NCBI GenBank assembly: GCA_022508565.1
Contig: JAFLUY010000009.1
Location: 1 to 51,984 of the forward strand
From: Erysipelotrichales bacterium
Lineage (GTDB): Bacteria > Bacillota_I > Bacilli_A > RF39 > UBA660
DNA length: 51,984 nucleotides
Direction: 5' to 3'
This document shows, in pieces, positions 16,319 to 24,138 of this stretch. Positions within the stretch are counted from its first letter, which is position 1, and each line of letters begins with the position of its first letter. The translations under genes were made by a program, and so were the position numbers. A model generated the notes under the pieces. The model saw only the letters and a program-made list of their open reading frames with translations. It had not been told where the DNA came from and did not search any database.

Positions 16319-17788
16319 TCTGTAGTAACTGGGATATATACTCTTTGGAAAACTTTATTTAATATGGATAATAATGCTTTAATACTTTCTAAATCTGGGC
16401 AAGCAGGAGTAGATTTAGTTAAAAAAATTAAAGATATGTATCTATATCTTCCTTATCACCTTAAAGCAGGTACATTAAAATGGAATCAAGGAGGATTTTC
16501 TTTAGATAATAATTCGTCAGTAAAAACAGAATCTTTTAGTCCTACCGCTGGACTCGGCTCGACAATAAATACGCTTGTACTTGATGAGTTCGCATGGTGT
16601 CCTCCGAATGACGTAGAATTATTTTATGAAAACATTATTCCAACAGTAACTACAATGCCGAATTCTAATGTCTGTATAATGTCAACGCAAAACGGATTTA
16701 ATAAATTTTATCAAATCTGGAATGGTGCTATTACAGGAAAAAACATCTATGCTCCTTTTAAAACTGATTGGTTTGAAGTACCTAATTACAATTTAGAAAC
16801 TAGAGAATGGGAACCTCGTACAGAAGAATGGAAAGAAATGATGATTGGCGTACTTGGTAGTGAAGAGGCATTTTATTACCAATATGGTACACAATTTTCA
16901 GCTAGCGATAAATGTTTGATATCGAGAGAAAAACTAGTAGAAATTAGAGAAAATAATATATTATATAAAGAAAGAGGAGATGATTTAGAAAATTTAACGA
17001 TGCTAAATCCGAACAATCTTCACTGGAATCCTGAATATGATTTGTCAAGATTAAAAGAAGAATTTTTTATATTGACCATAGATCTAGCCGAAGGAGGAGG
17101 AAATGATTATACGATATTCCAGATATTTCAGATAACAGATAAAGATAGGTACCAACAAGTTGGGTACTATAGAAGTAATACTACATCATTAGAAGATGCG
17201 GCTGCCGATTTTTGGTTAATGTGTCCACAATTATTTACACAAGACCATTATATTATATCTATTGAATGGAATACGTATGGAGCATTATTTTATCAATATC
17301 TTTTACAATTGAATGAAGAGACTTATCGTCCAGAAATTTTAAATAGATTCAATATTGTTGAAGAATTTGATTTAAGTTGTATTGCTCATTATAAAAAAGG
17401 TACACAAGAAGAAATTGATATTAATGGTAGAAAATCTGGCCGTAAAGAGATTCCTGGAATACGATTTTCCCATTCTAATAAAGTTACTGCTTGTATGTTG
17501 ACAAAAATTCTTATTGAAAAATCTGAATTAGTTTTAAATGATATTGTTACTATAAGTGAATTAGAAAATTTTGAAGATAAAAATGGAAATGGATCATATT
17601 CAGCAAGTTATGGACATGATGATTTAATTTGTGCTTGTTTACAATTACCATTATTAAAAAATACTCCTAGATATAAAAATTTTATAGAAGATTTTGAAGC
17701 ATTAAAAAATATTGGTACTAATAACATACAAGCGATTGATTATTATTCAAGCGTTCCGTCTAATCCGTTTAATCAATTTAATTATTAA
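15896..17788 (+). CDS. Intein C-terminal segment fused to terminase large subunit C-terminal part
   Basis: 630 aa. Residues 1-141 are intein, ending SHN. From Ser142 (16319) the gp17-like sequence resumes: SVVTGIYTLWKTLFN, Walker B with catalytic acid TLVLDEFAW, coupling motif IMSTQNG, then the nuclease domain with LTIDLAEGGGNDYT and, near the end, GHDDLICACL, giving the RNase H-like acidic triad. With the upstream part this makes a complete packaging motor of about 620 residues. The ATG at 15896 overlaps the endonuclease remnant. The extein residues look well preserved, so the protein is probably still made and used. Confidence 0.9.
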   Translation: MIKRWIINKLYKLISFLDCKEFDKQKDQIVYDINLPEGIEIETDTGYKPITNFIYKRPFKNWIIKLENGYELEGADKHILFREDYSEVFIDELKIGDKILTNKGPSKVIHIENTRIKLCMGDISVEDENHRFYSNGILSHNSVVTGIYTLWKTLFNMDNNALILSKSGQAGVDLVKKIKDMYLYLPYHLKAGTLKWNQGGFSLDNNSSVKTESFSPTAGLGSTINTLVLDEFAWCPPNDVELFYENIIPTVTTMPNSNVCIMSTQNGFNKFYQIWNGAITGKNIYAPFKTDWFEVPNYNLETREWEPRTEEWKEMMIGVLGSEEAFYYQYGTQFSASDKCLISREKLVEIRENNILYKERGDDLENLTMLNPNNLHWNPEYDLSRLKEEFFILTIDLAEGGGNDYTIFQIFQITDKDRYQQVGYYRSNTTSLEDAAADFWLMCPQLFTQDHYIISIEWNTYGALFYQYLLQLNEETYRPEILNRFNIVEEFDLSCIAHYKKGTQEEIDINGRKSGRKEIPGIRFSHSNKVTACMLTKILIEKSELVLNDIVTISELENFEDKNGNGSYSASYGHDDLICACLQLPLLKNTPRYKNFIEDFEALKNIGTNNIQAIDYYSSVPSNPFNQFNY

Positions 17789-17815
17789 AGCTCCCAGACG
17801 CGTATATAATACTAC

Positions 17816-17849
17816 AAATGCAAGATGCCTAAACATCTTGCATTTTTTT
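17816..17849 (+). terminator. Strong terminator after terminase
   Basis: AAATGCAAGATG, loop CCTAAA, CATCTTGCATTT, then a T-run: a 12-bp perfect stem that ends the portal-to-terminase block. It may also serve the converging minus-strand gene. Confidence 0.85.
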
Positions 17850-17868
17850 ATTTGTAAAAACAATATTA

Positions 17869-18255
17869 TTATCTTCCGTTAGGGCGACGATTATTTTCTT
17901 CTATATTAGGAGAGCATTCACAATCTTCTCCTTCTGTTATCTTTTCTGTTTTTGTTGTAGTTGTAGTATTTGTTTGGTTTGAACTATTTGTAGTAGTTGT
18001 ATTGATTGTCTCTTCAATATTTATTGAACGATTATCTGTTTTCTTAAATATTTCTGTAACAGAATTAACTCCCATAAGAGTAGCCGCTACAATCATTGCG
18101 GTAGTCATTAATGAATCTACTGTAGGAGTAGCTCCCTCTTTAATTACCAGATACACGATACAACCTATAAGAACAAACATTGAAAGTGCTCCTACAGTGG
18201 TTTTTTCAATACCGTCTGAAAGTTCAGTAGCAATAAATTTAAAAATTTTAAACAT
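17869..18255 (-). CDS. Small membrane protein with Thr/Asn-rich tail (holin-like topology)
   Basis: 128 aa from the ATG at 18255. Two hydrophobic segments are visible, VGALSMFVLIGCIVYLVI (about 20-37) and LMTTAMIVAATLMGVNSV (about 47-64), joined by a short charged loop. A hydrophilic tail follows, with TTTTNSSNQTNTTTTTKTEK and an acidic Cys-containing end. Size, two-helix layout and a charged C-terminus fit phage holins, but there is no lysin beside it, so this is a guess. The gene may instead encode a virion or superinfection membrane protein. Confidence 0.65.
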   Translation of the reverse strand: MFKIFKFIATELSDGIEKTTVGALSMFVLIGCIVYLVIKEGATPTVDSLMTTAMIVAATLMGVNSVTEIFKKTDNRSINIEETINTTTTNSSNQTNTTTTTKTEKITEGEDCECSPNIEENNRRPNGR

Positions 18256-18272
18256 AATTATAAATGCCCTAC

Positions 18273-18300
18273 GACTCAAAACAGTGTTTTGTTTTGAGTC
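18273..18300 (-). promoter_or_regulatory. Hairpin in the 5' leader of the membrane-protein gene
   Basis: GACTCAAAAC and GTTTTGAGTC form a 10-bp stem around eight bases, ending 17 bases upstream of the ATG at 18255, in the divergent region before 18401. It could be an operator or a leader structure. Confidence 0.4.
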
Positions 18301-18400
18301 TATATAATATTTATATATTTAAAAATAATTCCTTTTAATATTTCCTTTTATAAAAATTTAAAGATATTTTTATATATAAATCAAAATACTTTTATAATAT

Positions 18401-20047
18401 ATGAAAAATTATAAACAAATTACTGAAGATTTTAGTTCTATAAGAGAATCTGTAGAAGAAATCCTAGAAGCAATGGGTAAACCATCAGGAATTAAAAAAT
18501 ATAAAGATTTTGTAAGAAAAGAAACTGTCCATTTTAAATCGGGTGATGTTTATGATTTATCTGATCCTGGATACGATGAAGAATTTAAATATTATGATGG
18601 CTCTGGTAATGGCTATATAAAAGATAAAGAAGGTCATGTTTATGATGTTGTAACTTGGGAAAGACAAGGAGATGCTGGTCGTATCGCTGGAGGTTCTACA
18701 AAATTTGGTGTAATAATTAAAAAGGCAAATGGTAAAGATGATTTTTCAGTAAGCGGATATATTGCAGTATTTTCTAACGGAAGTAATGTAGGATGCGTCG
18801 CTGATATAGAAGATGGATATTATCTTGAAGATTATATTGCTAAATATTATAATTCTTATAGCCATGGAGATAAATTTAAAGAATTAGCGGAAAAAGGAGA
18901 TAAAAATGCTAAATCTTTCGCAAAAGGTAAAGCAGAAAAGAAAGCGCAGAGGGTAGCCGATTTTAAAGAAAGATATATCCCTATACCAAAGACTATTTAT
19001 TGGGAAGTTGACTCTAATGGCTTCAATATTCTTAGATGGAGCCCATCTGATAATAAAGAAGGAGAAGAATATAATGATTTAGCAAAACAGAGAAGCAATA
19101 CATCTTTTTGGGCTAAAGACGAAAACGGACGCGAAAGTAATGAGAAAAATCCAGTTTGGCAAGAGCTTGATAAAAAAATGCAAGATATTAAATCTAAATT
19201 AGATGCCCAATATCTTTCTGTATTTAAACCAATTCTAGAAAATACTATAAAAGAAATTTTTAAGACTTCTAATGTAAATACACTTAGTGGCATTGGAGGA
19301 ACATTTAATGTAAAAAGTAAAAATTCTTGGGATAGTAATTCTCAATATGCTATTGATACAAAAAACAATAAGATTGTTTCTATCGATGTTGAAAAATCGA
19401 AAGTAACAAAAGAAGATCTATCTTATACTGTTGGTGATATAATTTCTATCAATAAGAAAGATGTAAGTCCAGAAATGGAAAAACTTTTCAAAGCGGTTTC
19501 TAAAGCTTGGATGAAGATTAATGGTAAGAAACAAACAGAATATATTGAGAAAAACTGGAGAAGAATACAAAATGCAAGTTCTCCATATTGGAATCGACAG
19601 ATATCTAATAGTGATGCAAAATCAAATGCTAAATATGAATATAAAAAAATGGTAGCTGCACATGATTGGGATAAAAATGATAAACTTCAGTTCTCATTAT
19701 CATTAATTAAAGATTATGTTGAAGGTGATCTTCCTGATTCTGAAGGTCCAGTAAACAAACCATTATCAAATCCTGAACCAGAAAATATTGCTAAGCAAAG
19801 GGGTAAAGATACGAAAATGAGTAAAGGTGCAGAAAAAGTGGCTTATGATAAAATGACTGCATGGCATGAAGGTAAGCGTAAACAAAACTTAGCAAATTGT
19901 TCGGACGCCAAACTCAAAATGAATTATAAAGTTTGTAAAGAACTTGGTTATGAAAAAGAAATGGAATTATTAAAGAAAGAAGCAGAAAGCAGAGGAATAG
20001 ATATAAATGAAAGCTTATCATTAATTGAATTTATGAAAAAAATTTAA
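18401..20047 (+). CDS. Large protein with internal-protein-like N-terminus, function unknown
   Basis: 548 aa, not recognised. It starts MKNYKQITEDFSSIRES and has prohead-protease-like (I/L)-x-E sites at SIRE/S and EILE/A within the first 23 residues, and INES near the C-terminus (GIDINESLSLIEF). The body is hydrophilic with repeated Lys/Asp/Ser and a beta-rich centre (GIGGTFNVKSKNSWDSNS). It stands alone on the plus strand with its own terminator. A packaged head protein is plausible by analogy with the other tagged proteins, though its tag is less typical. Confidence 0.65.
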   Translation: MKNYKQITEDFSSIRESVEEILEAMGKPSGIKKYKDFVRKETVHFKSGDVYDLSDPGYDEEFKYYDGSGNGYIKDKEGHVYDVVTWERQGDAGRIAGGSTKFGVIIKKANGKDDFSVSGYIAVFSNGSNVGCVADIEDGYYLEDYIAKYYNSYSHGDKFKELAEKGDKNAKSFAKGKAEKKAQRVADFKERYIPIPKTIYWEVDSNGFNILRWSPSDNKEGEEYNDLAKQRSNTSFWAKDENGRESNEKNPVWQELDKKMQDIKSKLDAQYLSVFKPILENTIKEIFKTSNVNTLSGIGGTFNVKSKNSWDSNSQYAIDTKNNKIVSIDVEKSKVTKEDLSYTVGDIISINKKDVSPEMEKLFKAVSKAWMKINGKKQTEYIEKNWRRIQNASSPYWNRQISNSDAKSNAKYEYKKMVAAHDWDKNDKLQFSLSLIKDYVEGDLPDSEGPVNKPLSNPEPENIAKQRGKDTKMSKGAEKVAYDKMTAWHEGKRKQNLANCSDAKLKMNYKVCKELGYEKEMELLKKEAESRGIDINESLSLIEFMKKI

Positions 20048-20068
20048 ATAAAATATAAAATTTAATCA

Positions 20069-20097
20069 AGAAAGCCAGAACGTCATTCTGGCTTTCT
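20069..20097. terminator. Bidirectional terminator
   Basis: AGAAAGCCAGAA, loop CGTCA, TTCTGGCTTTCT: a 12-bp perfect stem between converging genes ending at 20047 and 20106. Confidence 0.8.
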
Positions 20098-20105
20098 CCT
20101 TATAT

Positions 20106-20423
20106 TTAATTTAGTTTTTCCATTTTTTCATACTCTTTAATAACTCTTCTAAATTTAGCAATTTCTCTCAAATCATTTTCAGTGATGACAGTTCTTGCGT
20201 CTTGGAATAAAAATCTTAAAATAGAATTCTTGACAACTTTATCATCATATAAATCCATAAGATCTATCCCATAAAGATCTGCAAGCTTTTCAAGAGATTC
20301 TAAATCTAAAACAAATTCTCCGCTTTCATATTTTGGATAAAACTCACGATCTATTCCGAGAAAATCTGCTATAGCATTCATAGGAATATGATTAGCAATT
20401 CGATAATTATATAGTGCGTTCAT
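20106..20423 (-). CDS. Xre-family helix-turn-helix regulator
   Basis: 105 aa. The N-terminal 60 residues fit an Xre/Cro HTH: NYRIANHIPMNAIADFLGI (helices 1-2), then REFYPKYESGEFVLDLESL and LEKLADLYGIDLMDLY, the usual helix 3 to 5 pattern. The C-terminal helix (LREIAKFRRVIKEYEKMEK) may dimerise. It is at the promoter-distal end of a minus-strand set, with its ATG overlapping the stop of the preceding frame. It may control the surrounding small genes or act as an antitoxin; no binding site is evident. Confidence 0.8.
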   Translation of the reverse strand: MNALYNYRIANHIPMNAIADFLGIDREFYPKYESGEFVLDLESLEKLADLYGIDLMDLYDDKVVKNSILRFLFQDARTVITENDLREIAKFRRVIKEYEKMEKLN

Positions 20424-20659
20424 TTCAATTTATTTTGTAATTCATTTTTAAAGTCTTCTCTAAATTTATCAGTATAGCTTTTATCATTATTATCAACAAA
20501 CCACCCAATCAATCCAACTTTAACTATCTTATTGTTTTCTTCAATTAGCTCAATATTTATAGATGAATCATCAAAGAAAAAGAAGTCTATCGTATGAGAA
20601 TTAGATATTCCAGTTTGGATATTTTTAATATTTTCATAAATATCTTTAACGAGCTTAAT
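20420..20659 (-). CDS. Small ORF without ATG, overlapping both neighbours
   Basis: 79 codons reading IKLVKDIYENIKNIQTGI, then DFFFFDDSSINIELIEENNK and VGLIGWFVDNNDKSYTDKF, ending LKNELQ-type helix at a TGA that overlaps the Xre ATG. Composition is protein-like, yet the frame contains no ATG and begins in an ATT that overlaps the previous gene's TAA. It could use ATT as a coupled start, result from a frameshift, or be a 3' remnant. Product unknown. Confidence 0.45.
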   Translation of the reverse strand: MKLVKDIYENIKNIQTGISNSHTIDFFFFDDSSINIELIEENNKIVKVGLIGWFVDNNDKSYTDKFREDFKNELQNKLK

Positions 20660-20921
20660 TGATTTTTACAGAATCTTTATATGAAATAATTATCCCATAA
20701 TTATCGTCATCTATTTTGTGATAATCTGAAATAAATTTATTTTGATTTTCTAAAAACTCTTTTTTACATCTTTCAATATCTTTATAATTCCATTCAGAAA
20801 CATCATTATCCCAAATTATTTCACAAGGAGGATTCTTAAATACCTTTTCGGTCAATTCGTTTCTATTTAAGAAAAGATTTATTTGATCTGAAATCATTAA
20901 TGCTTCAGCTTTGCTTATCAT
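20655..20921 (-). CDS. Hypothetical protein, 88 aa
   Basis: Not recognised. Acidic, helical, with a Trp pair (IIWDNDVSEWNYKDIE). Same strand and likely same transcript as the following ATG-less frame and the Xre gene. Confidence 0.6.
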   Translation of the reverse strand: MISKAEALMISDQINLFLNRNELTEKVFKNPPCEIIWDNDVSEWNYKDIERCKKEFLENQNKFISDYHKIDDDNYGIIISYKDSVKIN

Positions 20922-20951
20922 AATATAAAATTTTATATAATTTTAGATAGT

Positions 20952-21767
20952 TTATTTAATGCCTTTGATTTTTCCCAAGTAAAATGGAACAACTTTGTTA
21001 TACCAGAATCTAAATAACCAATCATGATGTGTCTTTACATAATCTCCGCCATAAAGTTGCTTAAGATTTCTTTCATTTGGATTCTTAAGATATTTTTGAT
21101 AATCTCTCTTAGTTGTATTAATTCTCCATTTCAATCTTGTACAAAGATTCTCATGAACTGCATAAGAATATAGTCCTCCACCCAATTTGTCGGATCTAAT
21201 TAGATATTTTAGAGAAGGTCTAACTAATTTGCATTTCCCAAAATTATCATAGTGATAACTGAAATCAATTGTCGGAACAATCTTCTGAGATTTCCACAAT
21301 CTAAATCTCCATTCTTTTACTTTTCCTGGAGCATGAACATCATTATAAGAGGTAAAAGAAATGGAATTGATAGCGTCATGTGACCATCCGTCCATTTTAA
21401 AAGTATCTTTCAAAAAATGTTTATCACTAAAGAAATTTTTCCACATTATTTCATCAGAATCTCTATCTTTAGGGAAATCTAAATAAGATTCTCCAAGATA
21501 ATTCCACATTGTATATTTGGAAGCTTCACAAGAGCATTTATAGACGGTCTTATAAGAAGGTGTCCCATTCGGATCCATAACATGCTCGTCAAGAGTTTCC
21601 ATTCGCTCTTGTCTATCTGTAGCGCTTAAACGATGTCCACAATAAGGACAATACATTTGATTAGGAATCGTTTCTCCATAGAATTTTTCATGAAGAGTTC
21701 TGGCTGTATTAAGCGCTTTCTTAAATGATTCTGACTTTTTTGCGTCAAAAAGAACGGGAAATTTCAT
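20952..21767 (-). CDS. Hypothetical protein with zinc-ribbon
   Basis: 271 aa, not recognised. A likely zinc ribbon is CPYCGHRLSATDRQE (about residues 40-43) paired with YKCSCEASKY (about 78-80). The rest is aromatic- and Lys-rich without known catalytic motifs. The leader carries AACAATCAAA just before the ATG, shared with other genes in the cluster. A nucleic-acid-binding role is possible. Confidence 0.7.
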   Translation of the reverse strand: MKFPVLFDAKKSESFKKALNTARTLHEKFYGETIPNQMYCPYCGHRLSATDRQERMETLDEHVMDPNGTPSYKTVYKCSCEASKYTMWNYLGESYLDFPKDRDSDEIMWKNFFSDKHFLKDTFKMDGWSHDAINSISFTSYNDVHAPGKVKEWRFRLWKSQKIVPTIDFSYHYDNFGKCKLVRPSLKYLIRSDKLGGGLYSYAVHENLCTRLKWRINTTKRDYQKYLKNPNERNLKQLYGGDYVKTHHDWLFRFWYNKVVPFYLGKIKGIK

Positions 21768-21858
21768 AGTTTGATTGTTTTTTATAAATTAATTACATAC
21801 ATAAAATATATTTGGTATAACCAAAGAGTTTTTTCAAATGGTTACATTTGAAAAATAG

Positions 21859-21895
21859 AAAAACTCCAGAAAATTTCAAATTTTCTGGAGTTTTT
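21859..21895 (-). terminator. Long AT-rich hairpin terminator
   Basis: AAAAACTCCAGAAAATTT pairs with AAATTTTCTGGAGTTTTT downstream of the minus-strand stop at 21920. A second inverted repeat, TTTTTCAAATG/CATTTGAAAAA (21830-21855), lies next to it. Confidence 0.75.
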
Positions 21896-21919
21896 TATAT
21901 ATTACATAAATACTATTTT

Positions 21920-22522
21920 TTACTTTAAATCACTTTTCATCGCGAAACAAACTGCAGAATAAATGTTATCTAAATTTGGTTCAGTTACATGTGTCCAACC
22001 GCTAAAATTTTCACTAATTGCTAATAAAAATTTCTTATTTTCAAATCCAAATGTCTTTTTGATTTTTTCTTTATCGACAATATTGTTGTCTGGAATAACA
22101 AGATTAAAAGCTTTACGACTTCTTACATCTAAACCTAACAAACAAAGATTGCTTTCATTTTCATACCAATATGGTATCAATGTCCACTTTTTGTTTTCTT
22201 TCAATTCTTTGTAAGATATTGAATTGCTAAATCCATCAATATCAGCACCATCTATATTGTCATAGAAATCATAATCACCAACATGTTCGGGATCTATACA
22301 TTTTGCCCATTGTTCAAAACATTTTTCACCGGACCATTTTAATGGCTTAAATACATTTATAACATCTTCAGTTATATTTATTGGTGTTTCCCAAGTTTTA
22401 TCTGCATATCTTTTATGATATGTTTGTTTAGCATTATTGTTGTTAAAACCAATTATTTTAACTCCTTGAGGTGGTTCATCATAATTTTGCGCTTCCTTAA
22501 TATATTCAGATAATGACTTCAT
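21920..22522 (-). CDS. Tagged protein of unknown function (MKSLSEYIKEA)
   Basis: 200 aa. The N-terminus MKSLSEYIKEAQ matches the shared tag, with YIKE/A fitting the prohead-protease consensus. The remainder has alternating strands and helices (KWTLIPYWYENESNLCLLGL, KKFLLAISENFSGWTHV), suggesting a compact globular domain. No catalytic motif recognised. Candidate packaged protein. Confidence 0.7.
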   Translation of the reverse strand: MKSLSEYIKEAQNYDEPPQGVKIIGFNNNNAKQTYHKRYADKTWETPINITEDVINVFKPLKWSGEKCFEQWAKCIDPEHVGDYDFYDNIDGADIDGFSNSISYKELKENKKWTLIPYWYENESNLCLLGLDVRSRKAFNLVIPDNNIVDKEKIKKTFGFENKKFLLAISENFSGWTHVTEPNLDNIYSAVCFAMKSDLK

Positions 22523-22583
22523 ATTATTTAACTGTGATTATATTATATATAAAAATATAAAAATCATTTACGATTTTTGTATT

Positions 22584-22919
22584 TTATTCCCAATTAAGAA
22601 CTGTCATAATAGATTTGAAATAGCCCTTGGGAAGTTCGACAGGATCTAAGATATAATCTTCTCCGTTAGCTATCCAAATTGTTACGAATGCTTTTCCATC
22701 TTCTCTAGCAAGATCATTTACCTTTTCATAAAGAAAGATTGGCATATCTTTATAGAAATGAAAATATGTTCGAATAGCTCTCATGTCTTCTGGAGATATT
22801 GCAAACATTTCTGCGCATTCTTCTTTGGCACTATTGATTTTAGCGTAAAGCGCTTTCTTTTTGTTTTCAATAACGTCTTCAGAGACTTTGATAAATGAAA
22901 TGATATCTGTTGCTTTCAT
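22584..22919 (-). CDS. Hypothetical protein, 111 aa
   Basis: Not recognised. Helical N-terminal half (NKKALYAKINSAKEECAEMF), then strands (AFVTIWIANGEDYILDPVEL). An AACAATCAAA leader precedes the ATG. Just 16 bases separate it from the gene at 22936. Confidence 0.65.
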   Translation of the reverse strand: MKATDIISFIKVSEDVIENKKKALYAKINSAKEECAEMFAISPEDMRAIRTYFHFYKDMPIFLYEKVNDLAREDGKAFVTIWIANGEDYILDPVELPKGYFKSIMTVLNWE

Positions 22920-22935
22920 GATTTGATTGTTTTAT

Positions 22936-23205
22936 TTATTTTTGAAGTGATAAATAATAAGCTTCTGCTTTCTCTCTTTCGGTGAAAACATGTTGGGTGT
23001 AATCGTCCCATCTTACAATTGCTGAAGAAGCATTGGGATTAAATCTTACCCATCCATTAGCCAATCTAATCACCACTTTATTGTCTGATGACATTTTTAC
23101 CTTTTCCACGTAAAACCGATTGATGTTCGGGGTACGTCCTTCTTTATTGAATACATTAACAATGTAGATTAAAGATGATTTTCTGATTGATCCAAATGTT
23201 GCCAT
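22936..23205 (-). CDS. Hypothetical protein, 89 aa
   Basis: Not recognised. Mostly beta-like (VVIRLANGWVRFNPNASS, IVRWDDYTQHVF), basic, possibly a small nucleic-acid-binding fold. It has a full upstream set: TTTCTATATTT about 36 bases before the ATG and AACAATCAAA nearer. Confidence 0.65.
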   Translation of the reverse strand: MATFGSIRKSSLIYIVNVFNKEGRTPNINRFYVEKVKMSSDNKVVIRLANGWVRFNPNASSAIVRWDDYTQHVFTEREKAEAYYLSLQK

Positions 23206-23235
23206 AGTTTTGAATTTTTGATTGTTTGTTTTTAC

Positions 23236-23250
23236 ATTTTAAATATAGAA
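23236..23250 (-). promoter_or_regulatory. TTTCTATATTTAAAA promoter-like element
   Basis: One of the clearest copies of the recurrent element, located between the lipoprotein-gene terminator and the start at 23205. Confidence 0.55.
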
Positions 23251-23253
23251 AAA

Positions 23254-23289
23254 CTTCCCAAAATTTCAAATTTTTTAGGAAGTTTTTTG
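23254..23289 (-). terminator. Terminator after the lipoprotein gene
   Basis: AAACTTCCCAAAATTTC and its near-complement AAATTTTTTAGGAAGTTT form a long stem, downstream of the minus-strand stop at 23298. Confidence 0.7.
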
Positions 23290-23297
23290 TCAAATTT

Positions 23298-23567
23298 TTA
23301 TTTCTTCAAAATAAGATCGTTTTTTCTTAAACAAACAGAATCTCCTGATTGAATATTGTCTATTTTTCTATCTACAGATATAATCAAACTCTTTTGAACA
23401 TTATTTTTCGATAGCGTTATCGAATATTTATAATGCGGTTGCGCTGTATAAAATAATTGATCATGATACTCTTCTATGAAATCAATATTTTCTAACTTAT
23501 ATGACGTAGATTTTGAACAAGAACAAAGCAAAATCATTACAAAGATAAATATTATAATCTTTTTCAT
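23298..23567 (-). CDS. Small lipoprotein
   Basis: 89 aa. MKKIIIFIFVMILLCSCSKS is a classic lipoprotein signal: basic start, hydrophobic core, lipobox ending at Cys17. The mature 70 residues are beta-rich with two aromatic pairs. Its ATG overlaps the stop of the coiled-coil gene upstream (ATGA). Phage lipoproteins often block superinfection at the host envelope; that role is inferred. Confidence 0.8.
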   Translation of the reverse strand: MKKIIIFIFVMILLCSCSKSTSYKLENIDFIEEYHDQLFYTAQPHYKYSITLSKNNVQKSLIISVDRKIDNIQSGDSVCLRKNDLILKK

Positions 23568-23740
23568 GCTGCAATAAGGTTTTGAAGTTTTTGAATTTTA
23601 ATTTCCATTTCTTTCATCATATATCTTGTCATGATCTTCGCTATGCTATCTGGAACATAGTTATAGATGTTTTCGATATCTTCTTGAAGACTTTCAATTT
23701 CTAATTCAAGTCTATAAATTTGAGCACTAGTTGTTTCCAT
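23564..23740 (-). CDS. Small coiled-coil protein, 58 aa
   Basis: A continuous frame from ATG at 23740 to a TGA overlapping the lipoprotein start. It reads METTSAQIYRLELEIESLQ, then DIENIYNYV and KEMEIKIQKLQNLIAA: heptad Leu/Ile spacing of two helices, probably an oligomer. The four-base overlap supports real translation. Confidence 0.7.
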   Translation of the reverse strand: METTSAQIYRLELEIESLQEDIENIYNYVPDSIAKIMTRYMMKEMEIKIQKLQNLIAA

Positions 23741-23745
23741 ATCTT

Positions 23746-24054
23746 TTATGCGAATTTATAGTATTCTTTAATAAGTTTGTTTGCTTCTTCTTTAGAATTG
23801 TCTTTTTTGATCAAGCTATCAAATTTAGCTAAAACTTTATAGGCATCTTCTCCGTAGATAAATGGACCAGAATTTCCTTCAAAGAAATTTTTCTCTTCTG
23901 TAAACATTGTCTTAGCAGAATCGCAAATAAATTTAAAGAATTCTTTATCAGTTTTATCTGCTGTGAAAACTGCGAATTCATATCTTTCCATTTGTGAAGT
24001 TGAAAGGAATGCCTCTTCCAAATAATTGAAGAATTTTTCGTCTGTTAGTTTCAT
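23746..24054 (-). CDS. Hypothetical helical protein, 102 aa
   Basis: Not recognised. Almost wholly helical and acidic (KFFNYLEEAFLSTSQMERY, LIKKDNSKEEANKLIKEYY). It has a TTTCTATATT element and AACAATCAAA upstream and lies five bases before the coiled-coil gene, so it probably heads that operon. Confidence 0.65.
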   Translation of the reverse strand: MKLTDEKFFNYLEEAFLSTSQMERYEFAVFTADKTDKEFFKFICDSAKTMFTEEKNFFEGNSGPFIYGEDAYKVLAKFDSLIKKDNSKEEANKLIKEYYKFA

Positions 24055-24089
24055 GATTTTTGATTTTTTGATTGTTAATATTTACAATA

Positions 24090-24102
24090 TCAATATAGAA
24101 AA
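24090..24102 (-). promoter_or_regulatory. TTTCTATATTG promoter-like element
   Basis: About 39 bases before the ATG at 24054. Directly beside it is the palindrome AAAAAATCTAGATTTTTT (about 24101-24118), which may end the upstream gene at 24139. Confidence 0.55.
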
Positions 24103-24138
24103 AATCTAGATTTTTTCAAAGAATTCTATAATAAAATT

